This document shows positions 23,051 to 35,800 of a DNA stretch of 64,000 bases, piece after piece. Numbering within the stretch: position 1 is the first letter of the stretch; the number at the start of each line of letters is the position of its first letter. Under the pieces are notes generated by a model. That model was given only the letters and a program-made list of their open reading frames with translations, was not told the origin of the DNA and did no database searches. Made by a program: the position numbers and the translations under genes. The DNA comes from Bradysia coprophila (taxonomy: Eukaryota > Arthropoda > Insecta > Diptera > Sciaridae), in assembly GCF_014529535.1 (NCBI RefSeq), contig NW_023503313.1:186001-250000 (forward strand), in the 5' to 3' direction.

Positions 23051-23181
23051 AAGCTCAAAACACACGAGGCATCAAAAACATGTTTCGATCAAAATTCTCT
23101 TTGTTATAGTTTCGTTAAGCATCAAAGAACCAAGAGAATTTTGGTCGAAACTCGTTTTGATGCCTTGTGTGTTTTGAGCTT
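23051..23181. repeat. 131-bp inverted repeat with 50-bp arms
   Basis: Left arm starts AAGCTCAAAACACAC, right arm ends GTGTTTTGAGCTT. The arms pair over about 50 bp with a few mismatches around a loop of about 25 bp. As RNA this would fold into a long imperfect hairpin; as DNA it resembles a short MITE. Confidence 0.6.
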
Positions 23182-23821
23182 AAGTAATTTGTATCGACCG
23201 ACAATATTTGTAATCGAAACTTGGTGTGAAGTGAAAGCCCTGAAATGGAACGCAAACCAAACAAATTCTTTATTTAATAAAAATGTAATTTTATTTCTAA
23301 TTTCCATGACTCTCATTACTTTTATCAATCTTTTTTTTTTAACAAAAAAAAAGTATTGTTCGCATCAGCGATAAAGGCTAATTGTGTTTATGCTTATCAT
23401 TAACAACAAAATATATTAAGAAAACACTAAGGTGAATCAATTTTTTTCTCTTCATTTTACACTCGATTAGATACAACGCTGTTTTTGCTCAATTTTTTTT
23501 TCTCTGTTCGCCGCTTATTTATTAAGATTATTTTTGGTATACCAAACCGTCGTTTTCTTTTTGTTGTGGTTAATGCAAATGTTTTCGATTTTTCTTTTTA
23601 TTTATATTTAGTCAGGAGAGGAGCCAAACGAAAAAAAAAACTATTTTCTTTAATGTCTACTACACCTATGATACAATTCTTATGCATAGAACATTGCAGT
23701 AATGCACGGATAAATAAAACGAAATGGTGATTTTTAGTGTACACATAACGGACAAAATCGTCCACCACAGGAACGTGTCCAAGAAATACCTAAACATTAA
23801 AGGGCGTAAAACGTCACCAAA

Positions 23822-26800
23822 CTATGGCGTTGAAGCACTTTTATGTTCCAAATACAAAAAGTACGTGGATGCGGCATAGGCGATGGTATTGAACAATCCA
23901 AAACACTAGACGAACGAAAGGTGTGAATTAAATTTTGTTTTTCGTCATTTTACTACGATCACTTACCCCAGCTGCAATATTGCTTGCTCTGAAATATTGT
24001 AAAGATGATCCTGGATGAATGTTAGACCAAGTAGCTAACTGGACAATGAACGCAATGATGTAAAATATTGTAGCGATGCCGGTATTGAGCAGTTCCTGGA
24101 AAATTTAAATAAGGCAATCGGTCAGCTATTTGCAATAAAATGGTTGTCTGTTCAAGTCGCGGCTAATGGAAACAATTTTCGGTTTGAGGTGTAAAATGAA
24201 ATCGTTTAATAACTGACTGGGTGTGTGCATAAAAAAAATACTCAAAAACCTTTGAATGCAAACACGAACATTATTTGAATTCGAAATACTTTTTTTTCTC
24301 CAAAATTGTATTTAAATTGTGCGATATAGCAAAATGCACTCGAGTGTCCATCAAATTTTCGTTGGCCGACACAAAATCTCTCTCTTCTTGTACATAAATC
24401 TTGTTTACAAATAAAGCGAATGACTTCTTGGGCGTGTTATCGACCAACCAACTTATATATAACAACACATCCAATACAAATAAGGTGTTGAACGGCTGCG
24501 TTATTATGGTAATTTTGATAAGTTTGTCATTTTAAAATTTACTACTGCTGCTGGCATAGTTAAGGCAACATGTAGGCATGTCGGTTAAGAAGTGAGAATT
24601 ATAATTTAATCTCATCGTCGCGGTAACGATATAATTGAATAATCCCAATAGGAAAAAATTGACTTGAATCTGAAGCTAGTTTCCGAAAAAGAAATCAACT
24701 CAGACATTAGTTTTGGGTGTGTGCGTTTGTATGTTGTAAGTAACAAGTGAGCAAACACTTTATTTAAGTTGCCTTTTGTGGCCTCGATCTCGATGTGTCT
24801 ATTGACTTTAAAATTGTTTTCAACATTTTTTTTTGGAAATATACAAAAGTTTGAACAGCACAAGCAAGTAAACACGTACCGTCAATATCCAGTTAATTGC
24901 CAAATTAAGCACTTCTCGAATTCCCAGCAGATAAACGAAAGACCATAACAGTGTTGCAATGAATGATGTAACTGCAACGAACAGGAACCAATGAGATGCG
25001 CCTATGTATGCTGGCGAAGCACAGGCCATGCAAATTATACCAAAAACCTAAAAAAAACGAATACAAAAATTGTGTTAAAAATAAATGCTTTTGCCTTGAA
25101 AATGCTTATTCAAAAATTCTTTTCTACCATAAACGGCGAAGATTGTTAAACATTTTTGTTTTGTTTTTTCTTATTTTGTTCGTCGGCTAATTCAGTCAAT
25201 ATATATGTACACAATTGTCGCGATAATACAATGTTTTCGTGCCATTATAATATTACTATGTACATTCAGCTTGAATGATGAATGGAAGTGAAACACATGT
25301 TTATTACAATTGTTACAGAACCAGAAAATGACGTAATTATATCTTATAGCTGGATGACCTTAAGATTTTTTAACACCTACATTTATGTGTAAAAAGCGCC
25401 TTAAATAAATAAAAGAATTTCGAGTTATTTTTAATATTATTGTCAGTTTCACTCAAATTAGATATTAGTCCATCACCACTAATTGCTGATTATACTGCAA
25501 TATCGGTCTTATGTCATTTATCAGACCCGCATATGTATAATATCCGAAAAAGAAAACAGAGTCGTATCGAACCGTTGTACCGTTTGTTTTTTGTTAGTTT
25601 GAAATTACATATGACTCGACGCTGTTGCTGTTCGCCATTTTTTTAAAAGTAAACGCATTGTTTCTTGAGTGACAAATATATTTGATGAACGTCTTACGAT
25701 TTCTTCTTGGCTTTGTTTCACCATTTAAGAGATACGATTTGCTTCGTGAGCTAAAAACAAAGAATTTTATTGCTACTGTAGCTTGTTGAGGTTTAATTTG
25801 ATAGTCGCTGGTAAACATAGCGTTACGTGTTCATAGAATTAACTATTGTTAACTTTCAAAAAAATTTCCCAAAGCACGCTAACATTCATTTGCATATAGT
25901 TATCTCATCTGTTATCAATGGAGATGACAAAAAGCAAGGAAACGAGAACCTCCGGTCAATATGTTCTTCTATATATAAATATGGATATCAAAACTATTGA
26001 AGTACAAGATTTCCATAAATTTTTACAATGAAATAAAATTACTCTGTTGATACGTCTGCCGTCTGTATGATTCTATGATAATGTAATGAGTCATTAGAAA
26101 AAGGATGAAAATAAGTAAACAAGTGATAAGCAAGTCGTTGTTTCTTCTTAAAAACAAAGAGATTTGCATTTAATGAGACCAATAAAAAAGTCAATTTTTA
26201 GTCATCAAATCATTTCTTGTTTGATTCAGTGGATTACATGAAAATTCGTTAGCTGAAAGCTCAATAATTTTCTTTCTTTCTAAAGAATTTATACAGACGT
26301 GACGTACACGTATTAACCCTTTATAAACAGCTAATCACCTGTTCTTGACAACAATATCTGAACCTTCGGAAGCTTTTAAAAACCGTTGGGAAAAAGTTGA
26401 AAATTCCATTTTCTCGGGTGACTCTCGAAATGCAATTTCTAACCTTTTTCCACTCATTGAACAAATAACTATTGTAAAATCAAAGAAGTATAATATTTGC
26501 CTTCAAACACTACACAATGCTTAAAACAAAAGAAGTAGCAGATTAAATCGTAGTCAGGCGTAAATAGTTTCGATATTGTTGAGAGATAAAACAATTAAAA
26601 AATAAATTCTGTTCTACACAGCGAAAAAATTCTAATTTCCCTAACTGTAATTGCCAAACTGATTGTCAACTGCAGCAAATTAGTCCAAGTGCTTGTGTCA
26701 GAAAAAAGGGCTCCGCTTGCGTTTCGGTTTTCGATTTTTTTTGATATCGCATGTTGTTTGTGGTGAAAAAGTATAGAACTAAATTTTTTTCTGGGAAATG

Positions 26801-29800
26801 GAAAATCGATTTTCCGGCCGGAAAAGCCATTTGTATGAAAAACTGAAAAGTGGAATATCTCGCGATCCAGATGACTTTTTTGAGATTTTATTTTTGCGTT
26901 TGTTAGAGTGATTCAATGCTAAAATATTATAGAAGAAAGTTTTTTTTTGAAAAACAAAATGGCGACGGTATTCATGTTCCAAGAAAAAGTGTCCCGGAAA
27001 ATTCCTCAACTTTGCGGACTGATAACTTGGCCAAATGTTAGTCCTTTTTGACGAATAAAACTGATTTGGAAAGGTAAAAGTAAACTCTTTCGAAATCTGC
27101 CCGGCGGAGCTTGAACCGAATTGTGGTTCCCAAGATATGAGCCAGGATTCCCACCTACCTCCAAATTTAAGTTTTCGTTAAATTTTGAAAATTTTTCCTC
27201 TGTATTATTGTGGTAATTTAAATTTAAAAAACTTGAAATTAATAAAGGGCAATTACGTGGGTATCATTTCTCATATCGATAATTGATAAGTATCTCTTCC
27301 CGGTTCTAGAACTCCCAGATTTAACGAGTTTTACCAGACTTTTTTTTGTTTTTTTCTCACTAAATGCAATTATTGAGATCTTCAAAGGTCAGTTCCTATG
27401 TGTAGGGTACTCTTCACCTCAGAAATTGATACCTACGTCTTCCAAGTTCTAGAACCTAGGAATTCAATGAACTTCCATCCGACATTTTTCTTTTTAACTT
27501 GAAAAATCGTCATAATTGAGATTGCCAGAGGTCAGTTCCTATGTGTAGGGTACACTTCACCTCAGAAATTGATATCTACGTCTTCCAAGTTCTAGAACCT
27601 AGGAATTCAATGAACTTCCATCCGACTTTTTGCTGTTTAACTTGAAAAATCGTCATAATTGAGATTGCCGGAGGTCAGTTCCTATGTGTAGGGTACTCTT
27701 AACCTCAGAAATTGATACCTACGTCTTCCAAGTTCTAGAACCTAGGAATTCAATGAACTTCCATCCGACTTTTTGCTGTTTAACTTGAAAAATCGTCATA
27801 ATTGAGATTGCCAGAGGTCAGTTCCTATGTGTAGGGTACACTTCACCTCAGAAATTGATACCTACGTCTTCCAAGTTCTAGAACCTAGGAATTCAATGAA
27901 CTTCCATCCGACTTTTTGCTGTTTAACTTGAAAAATCGTCATAATTGAGATTGCCGGAGGTCAGTTCCTATGTGTAGGGTACTCTTCACCTCAGAAATTG
28001 ATACCTACGTCTTCCAAGTTCTAGAACCTAGGAATTCAATGAACTTCCATCCGACATTTTTCTTTTTAACTTGAAAAATCGTCATAATTGAGATTGCCAG
28101 AGGTCAGTTCCTATGTGTAGGGTACACTTCACCTCAGAAATTGATATCTACGTCTTCCAAGTTCTAGAACCTAGGAATTCAATGAACTTCCATCCGACTT
28201 TTTGCTGTTTAACTTGAAAAATCGTCATAATTGAGATTGCCGGAGGTCAGTTCCTATGTGTAGGGTACTCTTCACCTCAGAAATTGATACCTACGTCTTC
28301 CAAGTTCTAGAACCTAGGAATTCAATGAACTTCCATCCGACTTTTTGCTGTTTAACTTGAAAAATCGTCATAATTGAGATTGCCAGAGGTCAGTTCCTAT
28401 GTGTAGGGTACACTTCACCTCAGAAATTGATACCTACGTCTTCCAAGTTCTAGAACCTAGGAATTCAATGAACTTCCATCCGACTTTTTGCTGTTTAACT
28501 TGAAAAATCGTCATAATTGAGATTGCCGGAGGTCATTTCCTATGTGTAGGGTACTCTTCACCTCAGAAATTGATTGAAACGATTTGTAGTTCCTAGGATA
28601 TACAGTCAGAAGCTGATGGGCTATCGTGTTGGGATTTCTTCAATTTTCTCTAAACCTGTGTTGCTGTAATCAATACAATTAATCTTATATTTCACTGATC
28701 TTTGACGATGTCAATTATGACGATTTTTTTAATTAAAATCTCTAGGTTCTAGAACTTGGAAGACGTAGATATCAATTTCTGAGGTTAAGAGTACCCTACA
28801 CATAGGAACTGACCACTGGCAATGTCAATAATGACGATTTTTCAAGTTAAAAAGCAAAAAGTCGGATGGAAGTTCATTGAATTCCTAGGTTCTAGAACTT
28901 GGAAGACGTAGGTATCAATTTCTGAGGTGAAGAGTACCCTACACATAGGAACTGACCTCTGGCAATCTCAATTATGACGATTTTTCAAGTTAAAAAGAAA
29001 AAAGTCGGATGGAAGTTCATTGAATTCCTAGGTTCTAGAACTTGGAAGACGTAGGTATCAATTTCTGAGGTGAAGAGTACCCTACACATAGGAACTGACC
29101 TTTGAAGATCTCAATAATTGCATTTAGTGAGAAAAAAACAAAAAAAAAGTCTGGTAAAACTCGTTAAATCTGGGAGTTCTAGAACCGGGAAGAGATACTT
29201 ATCAATTATCGATATGAGAAATGATACCCACGTAATTGCCCTTTATTAATTTCAAGTTTTTTAAATTTAAATTACCACAATAATACAGAGGAAAAATTTT
29301 TCAAAATTTAACGAAAACTTAAATTTGGAGGTAGGTGGGAATCCTGGCTCATATCTTGGGAACCACAAATCGGTTCAAGCTCCGCCGGGCAGATTTCGAA
29401 AGAGTTTACTTTTACCTTTCCAAATCAGTTTTATTCGTCAAAAAGGACTAACATTTGGCCAAGTTATCAGTCCGCAAAGTTGAGGAATTTTCCGGGACAC
29501 TTTTTCTTGGAACATGAATACCGTCGCCATTTTGTTTTTCAAAAAAAAAGTTTCTTCCATAATATTTTAGCATTGAATCACTCTAACAAACGCAAAAATA
29601 AAATCTCAAAAAAGTCATCTGGATCGCGAGATATTCCACTTTTCAGTTTTTCATACAAATGGCTTTTCCGGCCGGAAAATCGATTTTCCATTTCCCAGAA
29701 AAAAATTTAGTTCTATACTTTTTCACCACAAACAACATGCGATATCAAAAAAAATCGAAAACCGAAACGCAAGCGGAATTACACAAGCACCCGGACTAAA

Positions 29801-32800
29801 TATATTTTCGATTTGTAGCCAATTGCTTCTGTGCCAGTTTTTCACACACCTCACTTATATTATGACAGTTTGGTAGAACAACAATTTCATTGAATTATTT
29901 CAGATGTCCGACTAACGAATATGAAAATGTTGAACAAACAAAATGAATTCTCCATCTACCATGCAACAATATTCAGCTCTGTAGATTCGATTTTTTTTTG
30001 TTGTGCATCCGTCTCTAAAAATTAATTTAAAATCAATATGCGTTTAGTGAGTTAGGTATTCGTCCATACTTCACTTCACACAGATAACTGTTGTGGTGAT
30101 AGTCGAAATGAAAATCAACTTCCAAAAAAATGTGTATCCGAATGTTGGAATCCAATGAAATAACTCTGAAAATTGCATAAGCAATTTCCTTTTCTAGCCG
30201 TTTAAAAAAAAAACAAATTTGAATACCAAAACAATAAAACTTGCCAAATAAGAGCTGCACCCACCTAGCTAGACAGTCAAAATGCTGCTCTTCTGTTATG
30301 TATAAATACAAAATTATGGAAGTACAATCAAACACACGAGAGATGATGAATTTAACGTGAATGTGCAATAGTTTCGGCTATTTACTTTTTCACTTTATTT
30401 GTTTTTGCATTTATCGAAGAGGGAAGAAAACATTTTAAGTGAAAACTCGCATGTGTACACAATGTACACTTGTACACTCATATCTGTGCAATACCCACCG
30501 ATTTCGGCACATCATTAACGACGAAATTAAGAACTAAAGATACAATCGAAATTGCCCCATTGATTGGTGCATTGTACGTGTACATAGTGAATGTGTTTCA
30601 TAATCATCGAATGTTAAAAGGTATCGTACAGATACCGAGCTCGAAATGAAACACGAATGATTGAGTCAAATCGAACTGAATTAGCGAAATGAATACGCTA
30701 TCACACTGTAAATTACATGTATACTTATTGGGTGGAGAACGCGTCTCTGTATATCGAGAATGATCATCGACCAAACCCAATGTAAATATCGTATGGCATG
30801 TGATGTCATGTTGTTATTGTAGAAATAAACATAAAAAATATTAACATAAATACTGGCTGCCTATTCCAAACTTAATTAGTCTGAAAATAAGGAAAGAAAA
30901 CTCTTCTGATAATTTGTTTTTTTTTGTTCTTCGGTTTGGTCATCCGATGTTTTATGCTTGGAATAAATGGAATGAACCGAATTAGGCTATTTTAGTATGT
31001 TAATTTTCCGATTTTAATAACCATGACTCCAATAAATTAATTCAATTAATCTGATTATGTGTAATGAAATTTGTGTGTCTTAAATTTCGTGCCATTTAGT
31101 GTGCCATTCATAGTTTAAACTAAACGCAACGAAGATAAACAAAGGAAAATTACAAGAAAAATATGTTCAATATTACAGATTGAGAGAAGGAACGTAAAAA
31201 AGTTTAATGCGAACTTTGAATCGAATATAAAAGTTGAATTACAATTTTCTCGGCGACGACCCAGACAAGCTGCAATGATATCTGCTAGATAAAAAAAAAT
31301 TGTTCAAAGGAATTGAAGTTACTAACATTAGTTTAAACGAACTACCGTTGAAAATCTTCTTCGTTTTCCTTTTATTTTGTTTCACTTAGAAGCTTGAGTT
31401 ACGGATGTTATCGAAGTTATCGTACTGGAATAATCCAGATTTTTTTTCTGTCTCTTTTAATGAAAATCTGAAGTTGACTTGTTGAAATGCTTAATCCTCT
31501 TAATGCTATCAACATCGGAAAACAGTTTCATGTTTTAGATTTTACCTTTACATTCCGATTGTTCTCTTATTCGTATCACCAATCACCTTTGGCATAATAT
31601 TGTTGTTCATTGATTTTATTGTGCATTGTACAATCTACTCAGATAATTTCTGATTCATTTCAATCGTTCAAGTTGAAGAGAAAAGAAAAAACACTTCGTC
31701 ACGCTTAAGGTGTCTGGGCCAGCAAAATTTGAAGTAAAATTCGTCGATAAGACACGTATAATAATTTCTGAGTCATAATTTAAGTGCCATCGAGCAAAGG
31801 ACTGGGTCTAATTATGGAAAACGTTATAAAATCACGTGGTAAGCGAAAAGTGTCCACAACCGTTTCTTTAGTGCGACCATAATAGGAAAAAATGTGAATG
31901 TGAATGGTTGGCTTTATAAGGACTTGAACAGATCTGTGGAATGCCCAAACTAGGGTTGTGAGGCGTACACCTGGTTTCACAAATGTAATCCAGTTATGAG
32001 CGTCACTCATTTCTTAAGAATTCCGTGACACAATATAATCTGTTCCATGTGTGACACTATCTATTCATGATTCACCCCTGTGCAAACACATCGGTAGTGT
32101 TAAGTCGGAATGGAAGTGACGCAATGGATATAGTTAAGCGTAATGTTTCTATTGTTTGTTTCTATTGAATAATGCATAATTCGAAGTGAGTGTGATAGTT
32201 GCTTGCTCTATCGTTTTTGTACTCCCGCTTATCTATTATATACATACCTTAATATACTTGTGATTCAACCGAAAGGTGTTAACATGATACACACTTTTGG
32301 TAACTATGTATTTACATTCGAGATATAAAATGGTGATTTCTTTGGAAAATTGCGATAACGTGAAATTTCGGTTCGCTGCTACCTCTTCGTCTGTATATTG
32401 TAAGAGACTTTCAAGAAGCTTTCTTCTATTATACGCAAATATTCCTATGAATCTTTATATATTCGCTCTTGAAATGGATTGTTGGTTGTAACCGAAAATG
32501 TCACAATCAGATTTCATTTCTTTTTGGGAAGAAGATAACGCAACTTTTCGATTTCTTTTTTTGCTGCGTTGCCGATTTGATTAAAAACGAATTGAAGAGG
32601 AAAGAAATGCACTCGTAAACCTCTTCAGTAAGATACTCTTCAAAATCATTCACACAAATTTCAATAGCCTCATTGCCTGATTGATCACACAGCACATCGA
32701 TAGATTGGAGATGCAAATTGACTGTTACGTATGTGTGTAATACACATTGTGTATGGCCGTTTAATTATACCATTTTACCGAATCCAATATGTAGCTCATT

Positions 32801-35800
32801 CGCACGTTACTGATTTAAATGTAACTTCGCGGAGTGTAAGTATGTTTCATGTGGAAATTAAATTTAGAACATTTTAGTATTTTCGAATTTTAATTTGTTG
32901 TATGTGTGACAAGACAATCGAAAACCAAATTTGTTTTTTCACCGTTCTGTAGTGATAGAACATTTCTATCAAAATAGAATATAATTTATAAAAGAGTCGG
33001 ACAGGCCGATCGAACGTAAACAAAAAAATGCTATAAAGAGCCCAGAAATGCTCATAAAATTTTTTATGATTTTCTTGCGTGACTTCAAAAAAAAATAATT
33101 TGAATTTGCTTGCGTGAATTTTTATTTCACTGGCAATGATTTGATGTCTCTTTTTATCCGAATGACCTGTCTCTGTGATATCATCGAAAAAGTATTGATG
33201 AATTTGAATACTCACTTTGGAGGAAAAAAAATTAGAATGCGAGACAAAAATTTCAAAAACTATAAACTGATTAGACTATGCAATCAGAATGATATCAACA
33301 TGTAAGTTAGTGTCTGCGTTTCTGGTGTCTATAGATTGACCCATGTGTGTTGGAATAGATGACAACAATTCAGTACATAAAAGCCCTATGCAGACAGCTA
33401 GTTAAACACAGCGACATCAAAAACAGGCGATGAGATCTTCAATAAAATAAAGCAAAAGATGCTAAAACAAATGAAGTAAAAGATTTTGTAACAACATTTC
33501 AGAATAATTCGACCTAAATAAGTAATAGACTCGGTAACTACAAATATATTCGTGATGTGCCTACAGTCTGAGAAAGGTTAATAACACTTCTGATAATATA
33601 AACACTACCGACCAGTAAATACACTCCTCTCTCAATTTTTCTTTAGAAAATCTGATCAATGAGAAATGAGCTACGCTGAGCGTGCAAGTAACATAATCGT
33701 TACATTGACATGTGAATCTCAAAGTTGTAAACTAAAAATTACAGCAATGCTACGTGTAATACTGCATAACTGTCCGATAAATACATGGAACGAATAATAA
33801 TATTTGAGCTGACCTTAGAAAAGGAATCAGTAAAAACGAAGAAGAAGACATAATGTGCACCTCGAGGTATGTATACTGTATAATGTTCGTTCATATCCAA
33901 CTGAATGAAGAAAATCATTATTCAAAAAAGAAAGAAAAAAAAAATCTGGTTGACAAACAAGTATGATGACTTTCTTTTTCAGAAATATGTTTTCTTTCTT
34001 TTGTGGACAAGACAAGGTCTCTGGCCGTGTGATAGCATTTTATTATTATTATAATACGGTCGTGTTTTACACATTTATTTATTTATCTCACTGAACGATG
34101 CATATTATATTGTTGGATTGAGTATTTAATACGTTTACAATCTACATAAAAATGATTGTAAATTCAGCTTTTATTTTTCTTATTCGTTCATCGAAAGTTG
34201 ATGAATTAAAAGAAGGTAGCCTCTCTCATTCGGTTATTTTTAATTAATTTATTTACGATATGGGGGCCATTGCCATATATATGGAGAATTAGAGCCAATT
34301 TTCTCCGAATGTCATTTTAAGAATTATGGAAATATTTCGTTTTCAAATATTATTGAACGGAGAAACGAGTTTGGCGTCGTCAACGATCAACACAGTATAT
34401 TGAATACGAAATGTGATTACACTGTGGTCAATTTTGGCTAGAACTTTCTTTTTTCCAAATTGAGCAGAAAATCTGTGAAGATGAAGATTTACAAAAGTTG
34501 GAACGTTTAGGAGGTGGAATGTGCCTTCCAAATAAGATAAAGAAGAAGGTGGACAGGGATATTTACGTGTAGTTAAACTTACTGCACTTAATTTCTAACT
34601 TACTTCGACCAAATTTCATGCAAATAGTCCCCTCTACTCTATAGTTAAGTTATCACAACACAAATACGGATGCCTCACCAAGACATTTTTTCGTTCGCCG
34701 ATGAATTCATTTTAAATTCTTGATAATTCAGTGGAAAATCTAGCTAATTAAGCTGGTGGTGTGGAAGAATTTCTTACTCAAAATAATATTCTGAATCGAA
34801 TAGGGTCTAATATTTAATGGGATATTATATTCGACCAATAAATTAATTCAAAACTACCGATAAAAAATAATAAATGACCGATAGCGAAATTCCCGAGTAC
34901 CGATAAAAATATTTCAAACTACCGATAAGTTTTTACCGATAAAATGTGCTGAAATATCGATAGATTGTTCATTTTATCGATCAATTTTAATTTTTTATCG
35001 TTAATTTATTATTTTCTATCGATCATTCATTATTATTTATCGGTAGTTCATTATTTTCTATCAGTAGTTTATTATTATTTATCGGTAATTTATTATATTT
35101 TATCGGTATTTCGGTATTTTTAATCGGTAAATTATTATTTTCTATCGATGCTTTCTATTTTTGATCTTTCGTATGTGTGTTATAATTTTGCAATTTTTCA
35201 TTGAATTAGTATAAACGTTGAAATAAAAAATTTAAAAAGGTAGATAAAAAAGGAGGTAAAAAATTCAAAAAGGCATTGTTGTTGGTCTTCGTCTTGGTTG
35301 TCAATTATGCGAAGAACATAAATGTCTTTGTGGTAAAAGCGTTAAGAAAACGTTAAAACGTTAAAAATGTTACATGGTTTATCTTGCAATAAATGCGGAG
35401 GATGGATTTCAGTTCATGACGAAGTCAATAATAGTACATTACTGCTATAAGGCTGTATATAAGATACGTGTACGTATACGCGCGCTCGCGTATTAGTACG
35501 AGTCTCTTATATACAGCCTTATATCAGTGAGGTATTTTATCGCAGTAGGCAAACATCTCAAAATCTAGTGATGTAATTTTGCTTGCAAAAACGTTAGCAC
35601 ACTAGGGTAATAGTAGAATACATTGGATGCTGCGGAGGTAGTTCATTACATAAGGGATCAATTTTGTGATACGAGCCGAACTCACAAGCGTGGTTATAAG
35701 CAACAAGCTTTGGAAACGGTTATTTTGACAAGTGTAGAGTTTGCATACCCGAGCCGAAGGCGATTGTGCCCTATAAACACGACGTACATAAGAGTAAACA

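Larger units (their letters stand above)
20507..23821. other. intergenic region between the mucin and MARVEL genes
   Basis: No firm gene. Two weakly protein-like frames on the plus strand (20668-20865 and 20995-21147) lack splice or homology support. Two inverted repeats are present, at 22636-22774 and 23051-23181. The segment 22140-22200 is a run of AATTC/GAATT-type words. Confidence 0.45.
26681..29798. mobile_element. 3.1 kb foldback element
   Basis: Starts TAGTCC...GTGCTTGTGT and ends with the complement (ACACAAGCAC...GGACTA). From about 26714 the two arms are near-identical inverted copies for some 690 bp, each carrying a mirror-image open frame with two residue differences in 76. Each arm then runs into a tandem array of a 143-bp unit, about 8 copies on the left and about 2.5 on the right, around a unique spacer at about 28576-28740. 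There is no transposase frame. The structure matches foldback-type DNA elements (long inverted repeats made partly of tandem units). A clear target duplication is missing; AAT flanks both ends. Confidence 0.8.

Noticed and set aside
27378..28575. Regularly spaced repeats that could suggest a CRISPR array
   Set aside because: The whole 143-bp unit is repeated with no unique spacers, and the genome is eukaryotic.
27378..28575. TTCTAGAA palindromes in each 143-bp unit as heat-shock elements
   Set aside because: Two inverted TTC/GAA blocks match, but the third block expected in a functional element is not at the right spacing; without expression data this is not supportable.
26779..29710. A matching 76-codon frame in both arms of the foldback element
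   Set aside because: The frame lacks domain features, begins and ends without gene signals, and is kept only because the arms are near-identical copies.
32874..33215. 113-codon minus-strand frame
   Set aside because: Phe/Lys/Tyr-rich translation of AT-rich intron; no motif.
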